A DNA stretch of 64,000 bases from Vibrio chagasii (GTDB taxonomy: Bacteria > Pseudomonadota > Gammaproteobacteria > Enterobacterales > Vibrionaceae): assembly GCF_002954585.1 (NCBI RefSeq), contig NZ_MSCI01000002.1, positions 908,089 to 972,088 on the forward strand, written 5' to 3'. Both the position numbers and the translations under genes were made by a program. Below are positions 54,653-61,765 of this stretch, piece after piece (position 1 is the first letter of the stretch; the number at the start of each line of letters is the position of its first letter). The notes below the pieces were generated by a model. The model did not search any database. It was not told the origin of the DNA and was given only the letters and a program-made list of their open reading frames with translations.

Positions 54653-56026
54653 ATGAAACACCTAACTCAAGAAATGAGTGACTTTATAAGCAGAGGAACG
54701 GATTCTCATATTAGAGTAGCGGTCACGGGTCTGTCTCGTGCAGGTAAAACAGCATTCATTACCTCGTTGGTTAACCAACTTCTTCATACTTCTACTCATA
54801 AGAATTTACCGCTTCTCGCATCCGCGAGAGATGGAAGAATTATTGGTGCAAAGCGCATCCCACAACATAACATGATGATTCCGCGTTTCTCTTATGACGA
54901 AGCGATGGAATCATTAAATGGTCAGCCACCAGAGTGGCCAGTACCGACACGCGATGTCAGTGAAATTCGCTTGGCCATCAAATACAAGCCGGCAAAAGGC
55001 GCGAAGAAGTTACTGAGTAAAAACAGCACCCTTTATCTCGACATTGTTGACTACCCGGGTGAATGGTTACTTGATTTACCGTTACTAGATATGGATTTTG
55101 AAACGTGGAGCCAATCTCAGTTTGCGGCATTAAAAGGTGACAGAGAAACTTACTCGCAAGAGTGGAGTGCAATGCTTGCCGACGTTGACCTGTTGGCTGA
55201 GGCTGATGAGAAGAAACTGGTTAACATTGCGGATAGCTACACTCAGTATCTCCATACTTGTAAGAGCAATGGACTACATTGGGTGCAACCGGGACGATTT
55301 GTATTACCTGGTGAGCTTGAAAGCGCGCCTGTGTTGCAGTTTTTCCCATGCGCAGCACCAGAAGGTAAATTCTCAAAAACAAGTAACTATGCGGTGCTGA
55401 AAGCTCGCTATGAAGAGTACCAACAGAAGGTTGTTAAAGCGTTCTACAAGAATCATTTCTCAACCTTCGACAGACAAATTGTGCTGGTGGATTGTTTGCA
55501 GCCACTCAATGCAGGTTACGACTCTTTCATGGATATGCGTGGTGCACTTGAACAGTTATTGAAGAGCTTTAAATATGGCCGAAGCAATATCCTGAGACGC
55601 TTGTTTGCTCCGAAGATCGACAAGATCCTGTTTGCAGCGACTAAGGCAGACCATGTAACACCAGATCAGCATCCAAACTTGGTGTCACTGTTGCAACAGA
55701 TGGTACACCCAGCGTGGCAACAGGCGGCGTTTGAGCATATCGATATGAGCTGCATGAGCATCGCTTCTATTCAAGCGACCAGCGCAGGTTATATCTCGTC
55801 GGGCTCGGGCAATGTGCCAGCGCTGCAAGGTGTTACTTTGGATAACGTTCCCCAGACTATGTATCCGGGTGAGGTGCCTCGCAAGCTGCCGAACAAGCAG
55901 TACTGGGAAACTAACCAGTTTGATTTCACGAGCTTTAGGCCAATGGAGCAACATTCTGATGAACCTTGCCAACACCTAAGAATTGATAAGGTTTTAGAGT
56001 ATCTCATTAGCGATAAGTTGAAGTAA
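54653..56026 (+). CDS. ycjX: YcjX-family P-loop protein
   Basis: A 457-aa putative GTPase/ATPase. The Walker A motif is GLSRAGKTAF (about residues 25-34), and DIVDYPGEWLLDLP provides a switch/Walker B-like segment. NKxD-like AATKADHV occurs late. ATG 54653 has GGAG eight bases upstream. It is the first gene of ycjX-ycjF-tyrR, an order shared with E. coli, where ycjXF belong to the phage-shock regulon. No sigma-54 promoter was evident upstream here. Molecular role unknown. Confidence 0.9.
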   Translation: MKHLTQEMSDFISRGTDSHIRVAVTGLSRAGKTAFITSLVNQLLHTSTHKNLPLLASARDGRIIGAKRIPQHNMMIPRFSYDEAMESLNGQPPEWPVPTRDVSEIRLAIKYKPAKGAKKLLSKNSTLYLDIVDYPGEWLLDLPLLDMDFETWSQSQFAALKGDRETYSQEWSAMLADVDLLAEADEKKLVNIADSYTQYLHTCKSNGLHWVQPGRFVLPGELESAPVLQFFPCAAPEGKFSKTSNYAVLKARYEEYQQKVVKAFYKNHFSTFDRQIVLVDCLQPLNAGYDSFMDMRGALEQLLKSFKYGRSNILRRLFAPKIDKILFAATKADHVTPDQHPNLVSLLQQMVHPAWQQAAFEHIDMSCMSIASIQATSAGYISSGSGNVPALQGVTLDNVPQTMYPGEVPRKLPNKQYWETNQFDFTSFRPMEQHSDEPCQHLRIDKVLEYLISDKLK

Positions 56027-56041
56027 TTGAGGCAATAAAAG

Positions 56042-57115
56042 ATGAGTGAATTAAAAACAAAGCAGGTCTTTAATGAGCCGCTGAAGACCTCTTTTGATGA
56101 CAGTGATAATGCTTTGGGTAAACAAGGCGTGGGCGAAGCGAACCCAGAATTAGGCGCCCAGCAGTTGTTTACGGAACAAGAGAAGTTTGTACCCGTTGCA
56201 CCACAGGTTGAGAGCGAGCTAGATGGCGAAGCCGAGCAACAACTGGAACAGATCATTCGTCCAAGTAAAAAGAGAAAGTGGTTGGGCTCTGGCTTAATGG
56301 TTGCTTTCGCAGGCTTAGTGGGCTGGCAAGCGATTGATTCTGTCGTCACGGCGGTTCAATCAGCCGATTGGCTCGCGCTCGGTTGGGCTGGTTTTATCGC
56401 GGCAATCGCTTCATTGGGCTTAGGTGCAATTGGCAAAGAGCTGTGGAAGCTACGCTCATTGAAAGATCACTTTAGCGTACAAGAGCAGAGTGAAGAGCTA
56501 CTGCAGAGCCAAAGTGTCGGTAAAGGCAAAGCGTTCTGTGAAAACATCGCTAAGCAGGGCGGCATTATTGCGGAGTCTCCGGCGTTCGATAAGTGGAGAA
56601 ACAGCATCAACCCTGCACATAGTGATGCCGAAGTGTTGGATATGTACGATGCATTAGTTGTTGCTCAGCAAGACAAAGTGGCGACTCAAATCGTTACTAA
56701 GTTTTCGACTGAATCGGCAGCCTTGGTTGCGGTGAGTCCATTAGCAGCGGCAGACATGTTGCTGGTGGCGTGGCGTAATTTCACCATGATAGACAAGCTA
56801 GCTGATGTGTACGGCATTGAACTTGGATACTGGTCTCGCATTAAGCTGTTCAAGTTGGTATTAATCAACATGGCAGCAGCTGGTGCCAGTGAACTCGCGA
56901 TTGATGCAAGTATGGATTTAGTTTCCATGGATCTGGCTGGTAAAGTCTCAGCGAGAGCGGGGCAGGGCTTGGGTGTTGGTATCCTGACTGCACGATTGGG
57001 TCTAAAAGCCATGACATTACTTCGCCCTATGCCTTGGCATAATGAACGTAAAGTAAAACTGGCCGACATGCGCAAAGCTGTCCTTTCTGAAATAAAGCGT
57101 ATCACCCTCAAATAA
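56042..57115 (+). CDS. ycjF: YcjF-family inner-membrane protein
   Basis: A 357-aa protein starting 15 bp after ycjX. An acidic cytoplasmic N-terminus (about 1-75) is followed by two helices (about 80-130, [18 protein letters not shown] and [21 protein letters not shown]) and a C-terminal DUF697-like domain (about 210-350) with glycine/alanine-rich hydrophobic stretches. It pairs with YcjX; function unresolved. Confidence 0.9.
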   Translation: MSELKTKQVFNEPLKTSFDDSDNALGKQGVGEANPELGAQQLFTEQEKFVPVAPQVESELDGEAEQQLEQIIRPSKKRKWLGSGLMVAFAGLVGWQAIDSVVTAVQSADWLALGWAGFIAAIASLGLGAIGKELWKLRSLKDHFSVQEQSEELLQSQSVGKGKAFCENIAKQGGIIAESPAFDKWRNSINPAHSDAEVLDMYDALVVAQQDKVATQIVTKFSTESAALVAVSPLAAADMLLVAWRNFTMIDKLADVYGIELGYWSRIKLFKLVLINMAAAGASELAIDASMDLVSMDLAGKVSARAGQGLGVGILTARLGLKAMTLLRPMPWHNERKVKLADMRKAVLSEIKRITLK

Positions 57116-57163
57116 AACGTACGTCTTTGAAACAAAATGTATGACATTGAGTGGTTTGCGAGC

Positions 57164-57189
57164 GAAGAGTAAACATATGTTTACTCTTC
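57164..57189. promoter_or_regulatory. TyrR box in a 26-bp perfect palindrome upstream of tyrR
   Basis: The centre GTAAA-CATATG-TTTAC keeps the invariant G and C of the TyrR box TGTAAA-N6-TTTACA and matches 10 of 12 consensus bases. The palindrome extends outward for 13 bases on each side and is followed by TTCTT, so as RNA it could also end ycjF transcripts. A TTGACT (-35-like) starts 4 bp downstream. Confidence 0.7.
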
Positions 57190-57259
57190 TTCTTGACTGA
57201 ACTCAGACCTTAATTCACACTACTGTCAACTTATCCTGACACCTATAATAGGACTATTT

Positions 57260-58804
57260 GTGCGTCTTGAAGTATTGTGTGAAGACCGACTCGGCTTAAC
57301 GCGTGAGTTGCTCGATATCTTGGCCTCAAAAAGCATTGATTTACGAGGAATCGAAATCGATGTTAAAGGCATTATTTACCTGAACTGCCCTGATATTGAT
57401 TTTGATGCTTTTAGTGAACTTATGGCTGAAATTCGTCGAATTTCAGGTGTAAAGGATGTACGAAAAATACAATTCATGCCAAGCGAAAGGCACAACACTG
57501 AGCTGATCGCTTTGCTGGCTAACCTACCTGATCCTGTGATTGCGATTGACCTTAAAGGCTCAGTCGATATGGCAAACCACGCTGCACTCAACCTATTTGG
57601 CAAGGAAGAAGACGAAGTGATTGGCGAACCACTCGCATCCTTCGTGCCTAGCTTTAACTTTGGTCGTTGGATCGAAGGTGAAGTCACACGCCACCGTGAA
57701 GTTGTTGTGTTGGACGGTTTAGATTTTTCTATTGAAATCCTACCTATCTATCTGGGTGGTGACGTCAACGAGCCTGTGCTTGCGAGCGCGGTTATGACGA
57801 TTCGTTCTTGCAACCAAGAGATGAATACGCCTGATGCGATTCCTGAACAGAACAACTTAGGCTTTGAGCATTTTGTTGGTGTTTCTAATCGCCATAAAGC
57901 GTTAATCAGCCAAGCAAAAAAACTGGCGATGCTAGATCAGCCTCTGCTGATTGAAGGTGATACAGGTACAGGTAAAGAGATGTTGGCGAAAGCGTGTCAT
58001 AACCGCTCGAACCGCTCATCTTTCCCATTCTTGATTCTGAGCTGTGCATCGATGCCTGATGACGTAGCAGAAACCGAGCTGTTTGGTCACGCCCCAGGTT
58101 CATTCAACCATGAACAAGGTCATAAAGGCATTTTCGAACAAGCCAATGGCGGTACCGTATTTTTAGATGAGATTGGCGAAATGAGCCCGCATCTACAAAT
58201 CAAACTGCTTCGCTTCCTACAAGATGGTTCATTCCGTCGTGTGGGTGAAGAGGAAGAGATGCACGCTGATGTTCGTATTATTGCGTCAACGCGTCACCGT
58301 CTTTCTGAACTTGCTGATTCAGGCTCGTTCCGTGAAGACTTGTTCTATCGCTTGAATGTACTGACGCTCTCTATTCCAGCATTGCGTGAACGTTCTAACG
58401 ACGTAGCACCATTACTAGAACTGTTCGTAGCTAAATACGCACAACAGCTTGGTATGTTGAAGCCAAAGTTTACTCAAGAGTTGATCGACCAACTTGGTAA
58501 CTACCAATGGCCGGGTAACATTCGTCAGCTAGACAACATGGTATTACGTGCGCTTACTGAACTGGATTCAGATACGCTAACGGTTGAGCAGTTCCATTTG
58601 CCTCAGTTAGAGACCATGACAACAGGCATGGCGAACTTGAGCTTAGATGGCTCTCTGGATGAGATCATGAAAGACTATGAGTCTCAGATTTTGGAGAAGC
58701 TTTACCAGTCATTCCCATCAAGTCGCAAGTTAGCCAAGCGTTTGAACGTGTCTCATACCTCTATTGCGAATAAACTTCGTGATTACGGTATTAGAAAGAA
58801 CTGA
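57260..58804 (+). CDS. tyrR: TyrR, aromatic amino acid regulator
   Basis: A 514-aa regulator. The N-terminal ACT domain (1-75, RLEVLCEDRLGLTRELLDIL) is followed by PAS (about 80-190), a sigma-54-type AAA+ domain (about 205-430) with Walker A GDTGTGKE and Walker B GGTVFLDEIGEM, and a C-terminal Fis-like HTH (SRKLAKRLNVSHTSIANKLRDYG). As in other TyrR proteins the GAFTGA sigma-54 loop is absent (HAPGSFNHEQG). GTG is the start, with AGGA six bases upstream, giving the exact E. coli N-terminus. Likely autoregulated through the box upstream. tyrP lies in the same window. Confidence 0.95.
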   Translation: MRLEVLCEDRLGLTRELLDILASKSIDLRGIEIDVKGIIYLNCPDIDFDAFSELMAEIRRISGVKDVRKIQFMPSERHNTELIALLANLPDPVIAIDLKGSVDMANHAALNLFGKEEDEVIGEPLASFVPSFNFGRWIEGEVTRHREVVVLDGLDFSIEILPIYLGGDVNEPVLASAVMTIRSCNQEMNTPDAIPEQNNLGFEHFVGVSNRHKALISQAKKLAMLDQPLLIEGDTGTGKEMLAKACHNRSNRSSFPFLILSCASMPDDVAETELFGHAPGSFNHEQGHKGIFEQANGGTVFLDEIGEMSPHLQIKLLRFLQDGSFRRVGEEEEMHADVRIIASTRHRLSELADSGSFREDLFYRLNVLTLSIPALRERSNDVAPLLELFVAKYAQQLGMLKPKFTQELIDQLGNYQWPGNIRQLDNMVLRALTELDSDTLTVEQFHLPQLETMTTGMANLSLDGSLDEIMKDYESQILEKLYQSFPSSRKLAKRLNVSHTSIANKLRDYGIRKN

Positions 58805-58822
58805 TCGAATAAGACCTAAATT

Positions 58823-59410
58823 ATGGAAGATTTGAGCACACCGGAACGCATTTACAAGCGAGATGGAAATCTGATTCTACGTACCGCTGAGATAGACGAT
58901 GCGACTATGATCAGTGAGTACTTCCAAGTGAATCGAGAGTATCTCAAGCCTTGGGAACCGATTCGTGAAGATGCATTTTTTGAGAGAACAGGCTGGGCAC
59001 AGCGACTAATTAAGCTAAACGAGCTTCATAAAATGGGGCTCGGCTACTACTGTTTATTGATTAATGCCGATACTAACGAAATGTTAGGGACTATCTCGTT
59101 CAGTAATTTGTCTCGTTTCCCGTTCTATGCGTGCAACGTAGGTTATTCACTCGCAGAGCAAGCCCAGGGCCATGGCTACATGCGCAGAGGCCTCAGCATG
59201 GCGAAAGACTACATGTTTGACGTGCAGAACATGCATCGCCTAATGGCGGGTTATATGCCTCACAATGAACGAAGTGCGGGTGTACTTGAGCATCTAGGCT
59301 TTGTACGTGAAGGTTTTGCTAAAGATTACCTACAAATTAACGGTAAATGGGAAGACCACATACTGACAGCGCTCGTCAATCCTAACTGGGAAGATAGACG
59401 CAACATTTAG
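58823..59410 (+). CDS. rimJ: RimJ/RimL-type GNAT acetyltransferase
   Basis: A 195-aa N-acetyltransferase. RTAEIDDATMISEYF starts the fold, and acetyl-CoA binding is in AEQAQGHGYMRRGL. HNERSAGVLEHLGFVREGFAKDYLQINGKWEDHILTAL is the usual RimJ end. RimJ acetylates the N-terminus of ribosomal protein S5. It begins 18 bp after tyrR and may be cotranscribed. Substrate is by family only. Confidence 0.85.
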   Translation: MEDLSTPERIYKRDGNLILRTAEIDDATMISEYFQVNREYLKPWEPIREDAFFERTGWAQRLIKLNELHKMGLGYYCLLINADTNEMLGTISFSNLSRFPFYACNVGYSLAEQAQGHGYMRRGLSMAKDYMFDVQNMHRLMAGYMPHNERSAGVLEHLGFVREGFAKDYLQINGKWEDHILTALVNPNWEDRRNI

Positions 59411-59446
59411 ACAACGCAGTCTATAAGCTCACAAGCGAGCAGCGAT

Positions 59447-59486
59447 TAAAAAAGGCAGCGAATATTAAGCGTTGCTGTCTTTATTA
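59447..59486 (+). terminator. Probable terminator after rimJ
   Basis: AAAGGCAGC pairs with GCTGTCTTT, with one G-T wobble, around a loop of about 15 nt, then TATT. Confidence 0.6.
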
Positions 59487-59543
59487 AAAGAACATAGAGC
59501 GATGGTTGAACCATCGGCCTGAGAAGAAATTTGAGGAATTTTG

Positions 59544-60017
59544 ATGTCATACACAACTTTGGACGAATACCAAAGAAAATGGATTTTTACTCACCAATCT
59601 ATGCCACTTCCGGCTGAGGATTTGGAAAAGATTAAGCCAATGACACAGGCAAGAGCGTCTCAGTTTTGGAAAGAGAACGTGAGCCCTCAAAGCCCAGACG
59701 CTGAGCGATTAAGCTCGCAAGACTGGCCTAGCAAAGCATCGAACTGGAAAGAAGAGATCAGCTGGATGGCACATTGGGAAGCCGATGAGCCGGAAATGCC
59801 AGAAGAGATCCTTAACTTTATTGATTGGCAAGATGACGTAACTGTTTATTTTTGTTATGAAAAATATAATGTTCTTGAAACCAAATGGGCCGTTTTTAAG
59901 AAGCATTGGAAGAACTTTTTGTTCTACGATGATGGTCCAATTCTATTAGGTCGTCGTCGCTCTGAAGCGCTTTGGTTTGCGACTAATGGTACGGTGAAAA
60001 TCGGTAACCGAGCATAA
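59544..60017 (+). CDS. DUF2947 family protein
   Basis: A 157-aa soluble, Trp-rich acidic protein (about nine Trp) with no signal or membrane segment. ATG 59544 has TGAGG upstream; a TTG one codon earlier is ignored. Assigned to DUF2947 from memory of Vibrio/Shewanella sequences opening with YTTLDEYQRKWIF. Function unknown. Confidence 0.7.
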   Translation: MSYTTLDEYQRKWIFTHQSMPLPAEDLEKIKPMTQARASQFWKENVSPQSPDAERLSSQDWPSKASNWKEEISWMAHWEADEPEMPEEILNFIDWQDDVTVYFCYEKYNVLETKWAVFKKHWKNFLFYDDGPILLGRRRSEALWFATNGTVKIGNRA

Positions 60018-60039
60018 GCCGAAACGAATTTTAAGCGGT

Positions 60040-60069
60040 AAAAAAGCGAGCATAGTGCTCGCTTTTTTT
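60040..60069. terminator. Terminator DUF2947 gene / GGDEF gene
   Basis: AAAAAGCGAGCA / TGCTCGCTTTTT stem with a 3-nt loop. It touches the stop codon of the convergent GGDEF gene. Confidence 0.9.
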
Positions 60070-61061
60070 ATTTTAGTTGGGCGTAACGTTTACTCATTTT
60101 GTTTTCGTACATTTGCTCATCCGTTAGTCGAATTAACTCTTCGATAGGTGGAATATTTGACGAGTAAATAAGTGAACCATGGCTAAAAGTGGCATGGCAA
60201 TCTATCCCCAGCTTTTGGGAGTGTTTATTAAAGTCAGATTGTACTCGGCTTATTATCTTGTTTAGGGACTCTTCTGTGATGTCTCTACACAATAAGAGAA
60301 ACTCATCTCCTCCAAGTCTTCCACAAATATCATCCTTACGAGTGTTACGTTGAAGTGAATGAGAGAAGGACTTTATATATTGGTCGCCAATATTATGTCC
60401 GAAGTTATCATTAACATACTTAAGCCCGTCGATATCAAAATAAACAGCTCCAATACTGACACTATTTTCTATAGTGTTATCGATGAATTTGGGTGACTCG
60501 CTTAATATCGCTCTACGATTAAATACTTGAGTCAATTCGTCGTGATTAGACGTATACTTCAATTTGCGTACTCGTTCTGCAGTATGTACTTCTCTTTCCA
60601 ATAGCGCGCGAATACTCTCCATTAAATTTATCTGTATTGGTTTATAAGAGGTCTCTTTAGTGTCTAGCGCGCAGAGTGTTGCGAACATGCTGCCGTCCGA
60701 TTGGAAGATCGGTAAACCTAGATAAGAGACATAGCCCATCTGCGTGAGTTCGGGATTGTCGCTCCATTCCTCTTTACCAGACGCATTTTTTACATAAAGC
60801 ATGGCTCTCATCACTTTCTTGCAGTACAAATTGATGTCTCTGGGGATGATTTTGCCAGGGTTCGCTTTAACGCCTGGTGAAGAAGACATCGCAATGTTCT
60901 TGGAATCCAACTTCAGACGTAAGAATAAGCCCAACAGCAGGAGCATTAAGCACTTCTGCTATGTTATTGAGCATGCTTTTCCATAAAGAGAGGTCCATTT
61001 CTTTCACTAGATCATTGATGGCATATTTAGAGCTGGATTGATAGATATTGGTAAATGGCAT
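60068..61061 (-). pseudogene. GAF-GGDEF diguanylate cyclase gene with a frameshift
   Basis: Two overlapping frames make one protein. ATG 61061 encodes MPFTNIYQSSSKYAINDLVKEM...LNAPAVGLIL, the start of a GAF sensor. The continuing GAF sequence (RLKLDSKNIAMSSSPGVKANPGKII...) and a full GGDEF domain with RLGGDEFLLL lie in the next frame (open from 60946). The switch falls around 60915-60935 and needs one base skipped, meaning a 1-nt insertion or 2-nt deletion. The downstream frame lacks a good start. It may be a true pseudogene, a recent mutation or a sequencing error. The GGDEF motif itself is intact. Confidence 0.82.
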
Positions 61062-61393
61062 GAATGATCACCTTTTTGGAATGTCATACCGTTGACTCTA
61101 ATGTCAAATTTATGCCTTTGCAATCTGAAATAATGTATTTCCTTTCGTTTGTATTTTTAATAAGACAAAGTCATAGCCCATAGGAGGTGTGTTTATAAAA
61201 ACCAGATAAAAAACACTTCGACCATATTTATTTTTTAATAAAAATAAGTGAATTATATCTGTTTAAATAATGTGCTTATAAGGCGGTTTTCGATATCTAA
61301 ATCACAAATTCACTATGGTTTAACCGGAAAGTATTGAATCAATAGGGCGGAGTCCTATATTGGAAAGTGTAGCCTTAGTTGAGGTGAAGTATT
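61062..61393. other. AT-rich intergenic region
   Basis: About 330 bp between divergent genes, rich in A/T runs (for example 61221-61255). No ORF, repeat or RNA structure that I can support; it presumably holds the promoters of both neighbours. Confidence 0.4.
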
Positions 61394-61609
61394 ATGATTT
61401 GGGATACTCTCGAACGTGTAAATAAACTTCGCAAGGAAGCAATGGAGGATCCAGAATTCTTGGATTCAGCAAAAATGCATGAGGAATGGCTTTTGAGCGA
61501 AACTCATAATCAACCCAATAAAGGAGCTAAAGAAAAGAACCCCAAAAAACTGTCTGACATTTATGAGAATACAGACTTCACTATCAACCCAAACGGAACG
61601 AAACATTAA
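61394..61609 (+). CDS. Small uncharacterised hydrophilic protein
   Basis: A 71-aa charged protein (MIWDTLERVNKLRKEAMEDPEF opening, Lys/Asn-rich end), probably largely helical then disordered. ATG 61394 has AGGTGAAG upstream. Monocistronic with a shared terminator. No family recognised. Confidence 0.65.
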   Translation: MIWDTLERVNKLRKEAMEDPEFLDSAKMHEEWLLSETHNQPNKGAKEKNPKKLSDIYENTDFTINPNGTKH

Positions 61610-61690
61610 CAATGATTAACCGCAACACGGCTGAGGCTCTTAACCCGAAAGCTACATATCAACGACACACACCAGCCTTTAGCCACCAAT

Positions 61691-61729
61691 AAAAAAGCCA
61701 CTTTCAACGTATCGAAAGTGGCTTTTTCT
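61691..61729. terminator. Bidirectional terminator before the Hsp70-family gene end
   Basis: AAAAAGCCACTTTC / GAAAGTGGCTTTTT perfect 14-bp stem with an 8-nt loop between convergent genes. Confidence 0.93.
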
Positions 61730-61765
61730 TTTCTAGCTGCTTAGAAGCAAGACCTGCATTCAGCC

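Noticed and set aside
57244..57249. Perfect TATAAT just before tyrR
   Set aside because: A start point 6-7 bases later would leave almost no leader and exclude the AGGA ribosome site from the transcript, and there is no -35 at a suitable distance; treated as coincidence.
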